The notes: generated by a model not told the origin, from the letters alone. Shown: positions 12,046-24,215, counted from the first letter of the stretch. The stretch is 64,000 bases of DNA from Pomphorhynchus laevis (GCA_012934845.2 WNNJ02001307.1:121611-185610), one strand, 5' to 3'. Program-made: numbers and translations.

Positions 12046-12900
12046 CTAGGCGACAGAACAGAGTTTTCTTTCAGATACCCCAAGGCGGTCTACGGCCAGT
12101 TTCGAGATTTGATCACTCCACCTGTACCAAGGTCTACCTCGAGGTCTCTTTCCAGAGAGTCCGGCCTGGAAAACACTACGAGGAAGCCGATCCATAGACA
12201 TCCACAGAACGTGTCCTAGCCACCTCAGCTGACTCTCTTCAATGTGGAGAAGCATCGACTTTACTCCGAGTTCATCCCGGATTACAGAATTCTTAACCTT
12301 ATCTCTAAGGCTAAGCCAGGTGCATCGCTGAGCAACCTCTATTCGGTCACCTGTATCGAGATATTATCCTTTCGATCATAAATCAAAGCTCATGACCATA
12401 GGTTAAGATAAGAACGAAGATTGCGTTGTAAACCGAAAGCTTTGTCACAAGACTCAACTCCGGCTTTATCACTACATACCTCTACACAGAACGCATTTCT
12501 GCGTTAGCTGCACAAATCCGCTTCTTAATCTCCCTAATGTTCCTGACGCCCTCGAGAACAATACCCCAAGATATTTGAAATGCTCTACATCAGGAATAAC
12601 CTTTTCTCCAATCTGGATTGACATTGACACCTGAATCCGAGACGAACACATAGAGACAGTCTTGGAGATACAAACCGACATCCTTGCCGGTTAGTATTCC
12701 ATCGTAAATCGATCTAGTAGGCATTGTAAGTATCCAGGACAATAAAGCAACAAGACCACATCATCTGCATAAAGTAGAGAGATGTTATCCTGATGCAACC
12801 GAACTAAAGACCGACATCCGTCAAAGCAGCACGTCTCGTAATTTTGTCCATGTAAACAAGAAACTAAAGTGAATACAAAGAACAAGCTCGACAAAGCTCA
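12046..12900 (-). pseudogene. RT palm, thumb and C-terminal region of LINE copy 1
   Basis: Broken frames 12691-12894 (SLLYADDVVLLLYC), 12472-12681 (VEHFKYLGVLFSRASGTL) and 12046-12255 (SQLRWLGHVLWMSMDRLPRS). The catalytic YADD is preserved but lies in a frame interrupted on both sides, so no functional polymerase can be made. The C-terminal block RPRGRPWYRW is the hallmark of this LINE group. Confidence 0.75.
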
Positions 12901-13843
12901 ACGCCTACTGTAAATGATTCAGACTTCCTACCTATAACACGAACACTACTTATACTTTGTTCATTCAGAAACCAAAGCTACCTGAATATGGTGTGATACT
13001 CCATACTTCCTTAGTACATCCCACAATCTCTCTCACTAAACTCGGTCGAACGCCTTCTCCAAATCTACAAAGCAATGTAGAACGATTGAGCGAACTCCCA
13101 AGATCGTTCGAGGATAGTTGAGAGAGTAAAGAGCTGATCCGTAGTTCAACGACCTGGACGAAAGCCGCATTTTTCCTCTCGAAACTGTCCCTTAACTATA
13201 GACCGTATCTTTAACTCAATAATCCTAGCAAATAGCTTACTAGTTTGGCTAAGAAGAGTGATGCACCGATGATTAGAACACACTCTTTGGTTACCTTTCT
13301 TAAAGATCGGTAACACCACTCAAGTTTGCCACTCACTAAGAACATTGCCCGACTTCAATGTCACGTTGAAGATCAGTGTAAGCCACTTCATGACAACAGC
13401 GTCGATAGCCTTGGTCGAATCTAATTTGGTCGAAAGCTTTTGGTCGAATCTCGTCTACTCAAGAAGACTCGCCATTACGAAGTTTTTTTTACAATAGCAA
13501 TGACCTTTTCCAAAGAGATAAGCTCTTCCGTTGGTTCTAAAGGCTCTACTTCTACAAGAGAAGGTATATTCACCGGATTAAGGAGACTCCTAAAATGCTC
13601 TTTTCAACAACCAAGAATTTTTTCAATCTCAGTCTGCATATAATCTGCTTTGTTATAGACAGTTTGAGGAGCTTTATGCTTTCCAACACGAAGGTTCCTG
13701 ATCGTCCTTCAGAACAAATTCGAAGCTGACATATAATCAAGTTCTAAGTGCTCTCCAAACGTTTCCAAAGCCGCCTTCTTCGCTTCGGTAACTGCTTTCG
13801 CTGAAGCTATCTTTGCTCTTCGGTACTTGTCTACAGCTTCCAC

Positions 13844-14453
13844 TTATTTTCCTGACAAAGTTGCGTTATAAGCAAGCTTATTCTGTTGGACAAAATCTCT
13901 AAATGTTGGTGTCCACCAAGCAGTTCGAGTATTTCCTCTGCGACAAGCACCTAACGCCTTCGAGTCACAACTTTTAACAGTTGCTTTGGCAAGCGAGGAT
14001 CTGAACATCTCCCATTCCTTATCAATGCTCTTCACCTCTTCTGGCAACCGAGAGATGACCTCCCCGGGGTAGCCAGGAAAACGTTCTTTGAAAGGAACAT
14101 CCGCTAGACGCTCCCACGAGGCCCTCACGCAACGTTTATGTTTACGAGGCTTGTCTAGCATCATATACTGCCATTGAGGTTTACTAACTACAATGTAGTG
14201 ATCGGTTGACAGTTTAACCCCTCTCTTCACACGAATGTTCATAACATAACGTCACTGATCAGATGAAACGATTACAAAAATAGATCATTGATCTTTGACT
14301 GAGAGAATCATGATTCCATGTGCAACGATAGATCATCTTATGCACAAGCATGGTGTTGGTTATGCACAAATTGTCACGAGAACAAAAGTGCAATAATTCA
14401 AAACCACTCGCATTCAGATCGGAAAGTCCGTTCCTCCCCAACACACCCTCCAA
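13844..14453 (-). pseudogene. endonuclease C-terminus and inter-domain linker of LINE copy 1
   Basis: 14259-14453 matches the last third of the apurinic-type endonuclease (LGRNGLSDLNASG, CITNTMLV, then SQRSMIYF, where the family has RRSMIDFV; the catalytic-region Asp is Tyr here). 13844-14242 continues as the conserved linker LSTDHYIVVSKPQWQ, then WWTPTFRDFVQQNKL. A frame change separates the two. Confidence 0.75.
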
Positions 14454-14734
14454 TTAAATTATAATAAATAATTAAATTATAATAATCTAGTCCCCTCCAA
14501 TTAAATTATAATAAATTATAATTTATTTAATTATAAATAATAATTTAAAATTATTATTTATAATTATAAATAATAAATAATCATTATTTATAATTATTTA
14601 TAATTTATAAATAATTATAAATAATTTAATAATTTTTTAAAGACTTAATATAACTTATATCACGTAAGAATTTATAATTGAAATTTAAAATTTAAGCCAA
14701 TTTTTATGAATTGACTAATAAATAATATACAATA
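14454..14734. other. AT-rich low-complexity tract
   Basis: Long runs of ttataattataaataa words, with the short direct repeat ccctccaattaaattata at 14446 and 14493. No coding content. Confidence 0.6.
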
Positions 14735-14875
14735 TATCTAAATAAGGAATAGAAGTCATTAGGAGGAACTGCTATGATCACAGGTTTTGGTCCCTATTCA
14801 TCGACCTAACATAGCAGCGACGCCAAATACATGCTAATGGCGTATTTCATAATATTTTCCTCTGATGTTTTTTGA
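14735..14875 (+). repeat. structured Penelope-associated repeat
   Basis: Contains ggaggaactgctatgatc, a loop with tttggtccctattcatcga, then aacatagcagcgacgcc. CTGCTATG and CATAGCAG form an 8-bp stem. It is preceded by the family-specific lead gaattgactaataaat. It lies directly 3' of the minus-strand RT fragment at 15150-15615. Confidence 0.75.
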
Positions 14876-15135
14876 TTATTTAGTGTACCTTATTTTAAAA
14901 CAAAGTATATTATTTCTTAAGTGAGAAATTTATAATCAATCATTATTTTTTTAAATATTGTGTTGATTTTATTGATTTCTGCTTGATTTTATTTTTGCAG
15001 TTTAAAATATATTTCGCTTAAATTATTTAAATGATTTTGAAGAATTAAATATCATTAAATAATGATATTATGCCATAATATCATTATGTATAATTATCAT
15101 TATAACATATTATGACAATTCATAAAATTTCATTA

Positions 15136-15615
15136 TTATTTAAGGGTGAAATGGGGCGAAGTTTTTGAGAAGATGATTGACACTTTGATAGCCAACACAA
15201 TATTGTGTTGATTTATATATTTTACTATTTTCTGTTTGATGATATTTTTATTGTAACCTAGTTTAAAATATGTATCTGTTAAATTATTTAAATGATTTTG
15301 AAGAAAGCCAATATCATTGCATATTGTTGCAATTCTTAAAATTTCATTATTTAATGTATTATATTTTATATTATATGGTATGCATGAATGCTCATGCAAA
15401 AATATGTTTCTTGTAAATTTAAATATGTCATCTTTAAGATATAAATTAATAGTAGTTTTAGTTAATGTTAATTTAATGTTCATATCAAAATATACACCTT
15501 CTATATCATTAATATTGTTTTTGTTAAGATTGAGGCTACCTGGATAAATTTGTTTGCTTATTGAATAAAAATTATTAGAATTAAATACACATATATCATG
15601 AAAATATATCAAAAT
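15136..15615 (-). pseudogene. Penelope-like element (YIDD type), RT C-terminal fragment
   Basis: Minus-strand frame 15612-15136, with DICVFNSNNFYSISKQIYPG following a damaged catalytic motif (RYIDDI in the 37-kb copy, here YFHDI). It continues with INDIEGVYFDMNIKLTL and the thumb block IFLHEHSCIPYNIKYN. It is very similar to the copy at 37043-37730. The N-terminal palm is missing and the catalytic site is broken. Confidence 0.75.
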
Positions 15616-16395
15616 ATATAATTTATATCGTTATATAGTTTAGATTTATTTTTTAATAATCATCCAGAGTACTAAACAGATTTATTAATATATTATTATA
15701 TTTTGATGTTTTTAATTCAATTCAGAGCATTAAAGTAAATGGAGTCGAACTTATGTAAATCTCTATTTTTATCTGAGATGTAAGTATAGTGGTATGGTGT
15801 GACACTGTTAACAAGCTTGAACAAAAATAGTATTTACGATATAATTCCGGCTTTTTCCGAGAATACAGTTATGGATTAGCTAACCTCAACTATCAGCAGT
15901 CTTTTGGTTATTAACAAGGGAAATCAACATAAATCAACAAATATATAAGCATAAGTATTGTAAATAATATAACAATATCAAGTTTTAACCAGTGACAATG
16001 ATCCTTAAACTTACTGTTCCTTGTGAATTTCTGTAGTTGTTATCTATAAAATAAGTAAAACGTTGTGCACTTTAAATTTCATCTTCTTTATAACATTCTG
16101 AATGATTAACTCAAATATGATTCATGGTTGAGTATCTAATTTAAAAGAAAATGTCAAAAGTTAATGCACCTTACATTTGAAATAAATACAGCTTGCTTTA
16201 ATAAATGTCATAGTTTCCTTAGTTTAAATGACACTGAATAAAACCGAGATATGATCTTAGTCAAAACTAAAATGGCAAAACTAATAATAAAACATTAAAG
16301 AAAAAACAAAACATTATATCAAGGTCCATACATGTAATATTTAATTAGAGTTAAGTCGAAATTTTACATCAGCACGAACTCTATGCTGTATTATA
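15616..16395. other. AT-rich stretch, no gene seen
   Basis: Contains another copy of the dispersed fragment with ataattccggct (about 15840, related to 11350). No coding frame on either strand. Confidence 0.5.
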
Positions 16396-16399
16396 TTCC

Positions 16400-17345
16400 A
16401 TTATAATTTCGTGCCTGCAAACATTGGATAGAATGTTCTATGATACAAACATTTTGTACGACCCATTTTTTACGAAAAAGGTCGTACAAAAATCATTTTA
16501 TACGACGCTCATTTGAAATGTTAAATAACAAGTTATAGCTTAAAAAAATAATTATTCAAAGGAAACTAACAAAATCAAACCGATTTTTACAGTAATGTTC
16601 GATTATATATTAATATATTGCCAGAAATATACTACTTTATTATTATCGTCAAAGAGCTAAACTGCTCCACTTCGATCACTGTCCCCTATCGTAGATTAAA
16701 GTATATTAATGTATACAATGCAGAATGTAGTATATTAAAATATATTAAAGTATATATAAAATATATTAAAGTAGCTTATCGATATGATTAGTGTTATTAA
16801 TGAGATATTAATGTATATAAGCAGAATAATATGTGTGAATATTAAAATTTTGCAAGTAATATATTGTTGTGTAATGAATTTTTATTTAACACAATTTTTA
16901 ATTATGCTAAATTAATAAAATACGTTGACTCTAGCTTATCTGATTTCTTACATTTTCTAATCGACTATTTTGCTAAATCAGCCAACTATATGATCTGACT
17001 TAAATATTGATGGAACTACTCTCCGGATATATATGAAAAATTACAATTAAAATTCACAAATAACAATCTTAGTCGTTTAGCTAAAACAACTTGGTATAAT
17101 CATCTTATAATTTTTGATAATAGCACGTGTTTTTGAATCAACAGTGTTTGAAAGAAACATGCTTCCAAGCTAAAATTATAATTTCGTGCCTGCAAACATT
17201 GGATAGAATTTTCTATGGTACAAACATTTTGTACAACCTCTTTTTATGAAATAGGTCGTACACAAATCATTTTATACGGGGCTCATTTGAAATGCAAAAT
17301 AAGCAAGTTGTAGCTTTGAAAAATAATCAATCGAAGGGAGAAATC
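16400..17345. repeat. duplicated block upstream of the I/Jockey-group LINE
   Basis: The phrase ataatttcgtgcctgcaaac starts both 16400-16575 and 17174-17345 (about 773 bp apart). Both copies carry gtcgtac inverted pairs (gtacgaccc ... aggtcgtac) that can form a hairpin. Between them, 16597-17110 contains ttgccagaaatatactac, atcgtcaaagagctaaac and a long tail. That tail recurs downstream of the LINE at 21940-22430 and again, in part, at 22985-23290. Confidence 0.7.
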
Positions 17346-17519
17346 TTCGATTTTGGAACGAAATCTCTCGAAAAAGGTATACTTTCTACTTCTACAATGA
17401 CAATCAACGATCCTAAGGTTAGTAAATTTGTTTCTAACTCAGCACCTGACTCAGGGGAACTTCCCCCTTGGCGATATTAATAAATATTAATAATATTTAT
17501 TAATATTATCGCCAATATT

Positions 17520-18216
17520 TGCCACTCTAAAAGTATCTAACTTCCCTTGTCAATTGGAAGAGAATGATATCGAGTTACTAAAATAAACATTTTAAATATC
17601 GAACTTCCGTTCAATAATAGGCAAGAGCGGACATCAAATATTAGTTGGATTTTGTTCCGCTTCCCTAGAGCGGGCTGAATCGCTGGCTAATTCAGCTTGT
17701 AATCCCTTCATGGAATTTAATTTCAGATTTACAATCATCGACAAAGAAGAGTTCACATATCCGCACTGCAGCCGGTGCCACAAATGGGGGCAATTGGCCT
17801 CAAGCTTCAGTGAGCCATCGACATGCGGGATGTGTGGCTTCCCCCAGTGTCCGGCTTTGTTGACAGCAAAAAAATGTGTATCCCCTCCATTATGCTCAAA
17901 CTGTAGGGGGTGTCACCCTGCATGGAGCAGAAAATGCAGACATTTTAAATTATATCAAATTATTAAATTATATCATGTTATTTTTAAGAATGATTTTACA
18001 GAGCAACTATCAAATAGAATCATTTTCAACTCGGTAAAACTTTACGAAACTGAACTAAAGATTTCGTTTACCACCTCAGACCTCTTAAAGGGGTATGTTA
18101 AATACTTCGAATCTTCCCTGTCGGAGTATGGGTCTATATACTCTAAACCCATACTTGCCACTCTAAAAGTATCTGACTCCCTTGTTAATTGGAAGAGAAT
18201 GATATCGAATTACTAA
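17520..18216 (+). pseudogene. gag-like fragment with zinc knuckles, first copy
   Basis: Frame 17710-18216 begins with FRFTIIDKEEFTYPHCSRC. It continues with Cys/His clusters (CSRCHKWGQLA, CGMCGFPQCP, CSNCRGCHPAWSRKCRHF) typical of LINE ORF1 nucleic-acid-binding knuckles (CxxCxxxGH, GGxHPA...C). The His of the first knuckle is changed (WGQ instead of WGH). The segment from about 17520 repeats 639 bp downstream at 18159. The unique tail 17947-18160 encodes a hydrophilic segment ending in SDSLVNWKRMISNY. Confidence 0.65.
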
Positions 18217-18242
18217 AAGAAACATTTAAATATATCTAACTT

Positions 18243-18863
18243 CCGTTCAATAATAGGCAAGAGCGGACATCAAATACCAGTTGGATTTTGTTCCGCTTTC
18301 CTAGAGTGGGCTGAATCGCTGGCTAATTCAGCTTGTAATCCCTTCATGGGATTTAATCTCAGATTTACAATCATTGACAAAGAAGAGTTCACATATCCGC
18401 ACTGCAGCCGGTGCCACAAATGGGGGCACTGGGCCTCAAGCTGCAGTGAGTTATCGACATGTGGGTGTGTGTCTCCCCCCCAGTGTCCGGCTTTGTTGAC
18501 AGAAGAAAAATGTGTATCCCCTCCATTATGCTCTAAATGTGGGGGAGCCATCCCGCATGGAGCAGAATATGCAGACATTTTAAATTATATAACGGTGGAT
18601 TTAACAAGTCTGCTGCCCAACCGAAATCTGGTACATTTGCAAATGCTGCCACTCGTACGAGGGACGATGATCTCATGCGAGCAATTGATATACGTATAGA
18701 AACAATGTATAAGAAGATGGAAGTTTTAGTATCCTCTGTTGTTGCCACATTCTGTACTAACCCTACTATTCCATCATCAACGGCAATTCCATCATCCAAA
18801 AAGAGGGGGGTCTTCGGCTCATCCTATCCCTCCTATCAATATTGGCAATCTCCTGAAGAGTAA
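18243..18863 (+). pseudogene. gag-like fragment with zinc knuckles, second copy (frameshifted)
   Basis: Second copy of the knuckle region. 18346 onward reads CSRCHKWGHWASSC, with the His intact, then LCSKCGG. A frameshift near 18540 moves the rest (SHPAWSRICRHFKLYNGG, then RDDDLMRAIDIRIETMYKK) into the frame 18537-18863. This copy continues directly toward the endonuclease and therefore represents the element's own ORF1 end. Confidence 0.65.
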
Positions 18864-19036
18864 AAAAAATAAGGGAAAATGAAGATGCTGCCCATGGGCA
18901 AATACCTGCCCCGGATGGTTCAAGTGACCGGAAAGGGGAACATTCCCGTTCCTAGCTCCTTCTAGGTAGGCAATCCCACATCAAACTAATCCACCACGAT
19001 GCAGAGTAATCGTGAGCCTTTTTCACTGAATATCCT

Positions 19037-19640
19037 TTAGTGGAATTCGGGAGGTGCTTCTGCCCTTAGACTTCTATCCGGTAGAGATGCAGATGTTATA
19101 GTCCTCCAGGAGACGCAGTCTATCCGTCTACCCCAGGACATTACTCGATTTATCCCAAAGCACATTTGTTCCCAATATACTCCGTACATAACCCCTCCTC
19201 ACTGCTCCTCATCTCAAGGACTCTTGACCTTAATTAAGTGCTCATTAAGATCCTCCCTCCTATTAAACTATTCATGTCCAGCCATGTCTTGTTTAGTAGT
19301 TTCACTCTGTAAAAACGATAAGCGCCTCAGTCTTGCCAATGTCTACATCCGTCCTGGGGAGATACACAAAAACCGTGTCGCCCTGGATAGTATTATCGAC
19401 AGCGGCTACGACATGATACTTGGAGATTTCAACGACAGAACTGGTCGTTGGATCAATGCAGCACTTCGCAGAGCTAGGAACGGTTATCTTATTCACAAAC
19501 CACCTTCCCCTACCTTTCATTGCATATCAACAAATTCAGTCCTCGATATTTTACTGCTTCACTCGAGGTGGTTGTTAAAGCCCCTCTGCACGGAGCAATC
19601 GCGCCAGCAATTGTCCACCTCTCATGACCTAATTCGTTAG
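19037..19640 (+). pseudogene. apurinic-type endonuclease of the I/Jockey-group LINE
   Basis: Starts with WNSGGASALRLLSGRDADV and VLQET (metal-binding Glu). It continues in frame 19224-19640 with LANVYIRPGE, then GYDMILGDFNDRTGRW (the conserved GDFN catalytic block), and ends with a LDILL-SHDLI-like region. A TAG at 19638-19640 separates it from RT. The domain is essentially complete, apart from a probable frame change near 19170-19220. Confidence 0.75.
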
Positions 19641-19658
19641 AGAATTGAGGAAGATACG

Positions 19659-21269
19659 TTGCTTCGTAGGAGGTTTCACTTTGATTCGATCATAGTGGCC
19701 TTCTTTCAAGCGGCTATCCAACTCTTTCCCAGAGTAGGAAATGAGATTCTGACCGAATTTAATACCTACCTCTTTTCGCAAGCTTATGCGATTTTATCGA
19801 CTACTTATAAAGGTCGTATATACAATCCCACTCCGACGAAACTCAAGGTCCTAGCGAAACTGCTTAACCTCCCTAATCTCTCTGTTTTCGCCAGACAGGC
19901 TCTCTTGAATGAATACTGGAGCACTAGATATAGGTTCCAGCTGAGTAGGGATAAGACGAGCATTGCTCGTCTTAATCCTTCTCAGTCTTCCTTTTGGAAG
20001 TTTGTCAAGAAAGAGAAGTTTGCTTGATGGAAGGATAGAGCATTGGGTTGGATAGGGAATGTAGGCCTTGATAAAGTTTTAGAGGAGTCACTATCCTTAC
20101 ACAACTATGGAGCCACTCAATCACCTCAACCAATCCCGCCTTGGTGTAACTTCAGGAGTAGGGATCTATCTGTTACGGATATCCTTAATTCCTGGGGTTT
20201 ACTCCCGGGCACCTCCAAATCCATCGCTCCACTTTCTTCTCGTGTCTGCCAGCTATTAACAGCCGATCAAAGAAATGAGATGGCCGTCACAATGCTATTA
20301 GCCACACCATCCAATGTAGCCGGCATCAACATTAGCAAAAGAATTTTTATTCCAAAAAAGTATCCGGTCTCTTGTCCTAAAGACCTGCGGCCCATTTCGA
20401 TTCAAAATTCTCTCGTCTCGATCTACAAAAAAGCGCCTGCGCGTAGAATTCGCGATCATTTGATTTGGCGAAATTTAATCCCACCTGGTTTCCATGGGTT
20501 TGTCAAAGGTCGCTCGGTCCATTGAGCAGTTGGTGAAGTGCATCGGTTTTGTCAGGAGAACAATCATCAGCTAGCTGTGGCTGTTTTCCTTGATTTTTCC
20601 GCTGCATTTGACCGCATCTTCATTCCATTTGTTATATTTTCTCCAAGATCCCTCGGGTTGCCTGTGAGAATCGTAAACAGGGTGGAGATACTGTTGTACA
20701 CCAAGCGATTTTATTATGAAGACGACCCTGATGCGCGTCAGTTCTACCCTATTACAGGTGTGCATCAAGGTTCACCACTTTCTCCAATCTTAAATCTTGC
20801 AGCCTCCATAAACCTCTTTAAAATATTTAAGCAGCGTGATCAACGTCTAGTGGTGTACGCTGATGACACAACAGCCCTGTTTACTGGACGCGGGTGTAAA
20901 GACGTAGATTCTGACATCAGCCGTTTCTTTTCAAGATTAAAAGACCAGCTACCCCAATCCAATCTTATTTTAAACTCCGCAAAATCGCAGGTGGTAGTTT
21001 TTCATGGCTCCCCTGTGACGAAGAAAAAACTTAAGAGACTAGCACTCTCTGCGCTTTCCTCCATATTTGCCTTTGAACCACTCCCTACCTTCACAAGTCG
21101 AGTAAAATACCTGGGGTTCACCATTTCGGTGAACTGGTCGGCGAAAGCCGACCTGGATAGACTCAAACGTATCCTAAAGAGAGCTAGGTGGGCTCTGAAA
21201 CGGCCCCAGCATATGTCGTTGAAAGGGAGAACCCAGGTGCGCCTTTGGGGCACCTGGGCTATCTTGTGA
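19659..21269 (+). pseudogene. reverse transcriptase of the I/Jockey-group LINE (two in-frame breaks)
   Basis: Segments 19659-20027, 20043-20525 and 20538-21269. Finger block: RIFIPKKYPVSCPKDLRPIS. Palm: AVAVFLDFSAAFDRIF (motif A Asp), TGVHQGSPLSPIL (motif B), VVYADDTTALF (motif C), then VKYLGFTISVNWS. All catalytic aspartates are present. Nonsense or frameshift changes near 20026 and 20525 are the only clear lesions, so this insertion is younger than the other LINEs here. Confidence 0.8.
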
Positions 21270-21939
21270 TTAGTCTTCTTTTCAAGAGGACGTCCCCCAG
21301 AGCAAAGACTAAGGTTCCTGAGACTCCTCGTCTCTCGTTTACTCAGCATAGTCCGCACTGACTGGATTCTTCGGGGGGGGGTGAAAGACCCTGGGTGGTT
21401 CAGTCAGAAAGCGGCGTGTTGGGTCGGTTGGGGCTTAGATCCCCATGGATTTGAGGCCTGAATAATGGTGTGAAGACTAAGAGGATCCAGAAGAATACTG
21501 AAGATTTCATTGTTAGTCCTATCTTAAACTGTTGACCTTTGTTATCTGTTATTTATTTTTTATTATTAATAAAATCTTTATTGTTATTAATTATTCGAAG
21601 GAAACAAACAAAATTAAACCGAGCAAATCTTGCATTTTCAAATCAAAGTAGTTGTTTTTATAATGTACGATTATATATTAATATATTGCCAAATGAAATA
21701 TTAAATATCAAATTTGAAATATTAATTAAGCAAGGAAAATAAGAAATTTGAAAATAGGAAACCCAATAGAGATGAAAAAGTGTAAGAACAAAACAACATC
21801 AAACATTATACAAACTACTCTTAGATTTACACACTGCTATAGCTAGCCTACCTCCTGAGTATGAAATACCAAATATTTAGAAACATTATGAATTCACATC
21901 GTTATTGTTGAATGTAGTATATATACTTATTCTAAATAA

Positions 21940-23325
21940 ATTGCCAGAAATATACTACTTTATTATTATCGTCAAAGAGCTAAACTGCTCCACTTCGATC
22001 ACTGTCCTCTATCTTCGATTAAAGTATATTAATGTATAATGTAGTATATTAAAATATATTAAAGTATATATAAAGTATATTAAAGTAGCTTATCGATATT
22101 ATAAGTGTTATTAATGAGATATTAATGTATATAAGCAGAATAATATGTGTGGATATTAAAATTTTGCAAGTAATATATTGTTGTGTAATGAATTTTTATT
22201 TAACATTATTTTTAATTTATTTATAGTATAACATACGTTGACTCTAGCTTATCTGAGTTCTTGCATTTTCTAATCGACTTTTTTCGCTAAATCATACAAC
22301 AATATGATCTGACTTTAATATTGATGGGACTGCTCTTCGGATATATGAAAAATTACAATTAAAATTCACAAATAACAATATTAGTGGTTTAGATAAAACA
22401 ACTTGGTATAATCAACTTAGTATAAAATACGTTGACTCTAGCTTATCTGTAATATTTACAGATAATTAATATCTATTAATATTTACAAACCGGCTTAACT
22501 AAATTGTAAGCAAATTCATAAACCATGATCGTGTTTACTTTGTTTTTAAATATTAATTCAGAATTATCATTTATTTCTTAATTTAATTGTCAATTTGTAT
22601 GAGTACATACTCTGCTTCACCAAATGTATGAAAAAAATTAATGCTAAAAATTCAGTCGAAATCCATGATGCAATTAAATTTTCATATCGATTCTGTCAAA
22701 TAAAACGATTTTGGTATTATTAATCCATATATTTTTTCTTGACTATTACAATCGTAGTTTCTTTTAAAAGCGAATTGTTCTTACGTCGTCATTTTTACGA
22801 GATGATTTCACTTCGTATCCATCATGGTTATTAGCATTTAATGGCGATGTCGATTTGTTATTTTAAATACTTTTACAACACAAAATGTTAGTCAGAAAAT
22901 CTGACTAATGCATTAGTTATTCTGACTAAAAACATAAGATTTATACTGCCATATAAATTATTATTATTTTATTTTATTATTTTATAAGGAGTAAAATATG
23001 TTTGAATATTAAGATTTTGCAAGTAATATATTGTTGTGTAATGAATTTTTATTTAACATTATTTTTAATTTATTTATAGTATAACATACGTTGACTCTAG
23101 CTTATCTGAGTTCTTGCATTTTCTAATCGACTTTTTTCGCTAAATCATACAACAATATGATCTGACTTTAATATTGATGGGACTGCTCTCCGGATATATG
23201 AAAAATTACAATTAAAATTCACAAATAACAATATTAGTGGTTTAGATTAAACAACTTGGTATAATCAACTTAGTATAACATACGTTGACTCTAGTTTATC
23301 TGATTTCTTGTATTTTCTAAATGCA
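21940..23325. repeat. downstream copies of the LINE-flanking repeat
   Basis: 21940-22430 repeats 16610-17105 (ttgccagaaatatactac, caaagagctaaactgctcc, gtatataagcagaataatatg, tacgttgactctagcttatc, ending ggtataatca). 22985-23290 repeats the second half again (gattttgcaagtaatatattg to ggtataatcaactt). These are long direct repeats either side of the LINE at 17.3-21.5 kb, plus one extra copy. No coding frame. Confidence 0.75.
22485..22625. repeat. 140-bp dispersed repeat (partner at 24713-24850)
   Basis: Starts near ccggcttaactaaattg and contains accatgatcgtgtttacttt and tttgtatgagtacatactc. Nearly the same sequence is at 24713-24850 in the same orientation. The two copies flank the 23.3-24.2 kb inverted-repeat element, so the region between may have been duplicated or inserted as a block. 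Confidence 0.7.
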
Positions 23326-23344
23326 AGAAATCATAGGGTCGAAA

Positions 23345-24215
23345 AGCGTTGGTGAAAATTTCCGCCCCAGCGAAAATTTTCGTTTTATTTTTTTTTTGAT
23401 TTCAAAAATGACATTCTTCATTAAAGAATGAAGGAGCAGAACAATATAATCTGGATACGATCCTCAAAGAAAAAGAAGAATCGTATCTTTAATGGCTATA
23501 AATATTGTACAAATATGGATCAAACGTAAATGATTGACAGGTAGAATATTAAAAAATAAATTATTAAAAAAATATAATAATTATCAAATTATTATATATC
23601 GGGAAGAATGAATAAAGGGTTTGTAAAAGCTGTAATACATATTGTAGTTTGTAATATTAATTCGAGTGAAAATATTTAAATATGTGGTAGTAAAAATAGA
23701 AAAAACCTTTTAATATTGCGAATATTTGTTTATCGGGGACGGGGGTAAAAGGGGTAATAAGTAGGGAAAGTATTGTAGTTCATAATAAATGTATTGTTGT
23801 TCATAATAAATGTATTGTTGTTCATAATAAATGTATTGTTGTTCATAATAAATTTCACAACATTGATTCGACTGGGCCAATGTTCAAATACGGATAAAGT
23901 ATAAATGATTGGTGGGTAGAATATATATAAAAACTGATTATATCGAATTATTATATATCGGTGAAGGTGGAATATCGAGTTAGTACAAGCTGTAACACAT
24001 AATGTAGTTCATAACATAAATTTATGTGAAAAATTTTAAACATGTAATATATTTTATTGAACTGATCGCCAGAAGATATAATTGGCGTCTTAATTAAACT
24101 TTTGTTTATCTATATACATTTTATTGATTTTCTTCTATTTACTTTATTTTGAAATCAAAAAAGTTGAGGCGGAAATTTCTACTGGGGAGATTTCCTTAAG
24201 CCGTACAAAGCGTTA
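23345..24215. mobile_element. candidate non-autonomous element with imperfect terminal inverted repeats
   Basis: Left end: gaaaatttccgccccagcg ... ttttgatttcaaa (about 23352-23407). Right end: tttgaaatcaaaaaagttg ... ggcggaaatttctactgggg (about 24150-24205), the inverse complement with scattered mismatches over about 50 bp. The inside (about 0.75 kb) is AT-rich with no transposase and contains four tandem copies of a 21-bp unit (gtattgttgttcataataaa) at 23775-23850. The similarity is only partial, so an old foldback or MITE-like element is the best reading. Confidence 0.5.

Larger units (their letters stand above)
11970..14453 (-). mobile_element. Rex1/CR1-group LINE, decayed copy 1
   Basis: Minus-strand non-LTR element read from 14453 down to 11970. 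Blocks in order: endonuclease end (14259-14453, GRNGLSDLNASGFELL then SITNTM-like CITNTMLVHK), linker with RVKRGVKLSTDHYIVVS and GACRRGNTRTAWWTP (13844-14242), RT palm with intact YADDVVLL near 12770, KYLGVLFS near 12550, and the C-terminal SQLRWLGHVLWM, GKRPRGRPWYRW (12046-12255). This order and wording match the LINE family often labelled Rex1/Babar in animals. Many stops and indels; the 5' end is missing. A second copy lies at 41390-43860. Confidence 0.8.
17280..21485 (+). mobile_element. I/Jockey-group LINE with gag-like and pol-like regions, mildly decayed
   Basis: Gag-like part (17292-18863) with zinc knuckles, endonuclease (19037-19640), reverse transcriptase (19659-21269) and a 3' end near 21485. 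It is the best-preserved LINE in the window: RT motifs FLDFSAAFD, GVHQGSPLSPIL and YADDT are all intact. Only a few breaks were found: TAG near 19640, TGA near 20026 and TGA near 20523. The gag segment is internally duplicated. A short related 3' fragment occurs at 31190-31260. Long direct repeats lie on both sides (16.6 and 21.95 kb). Confidence 0.8.
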
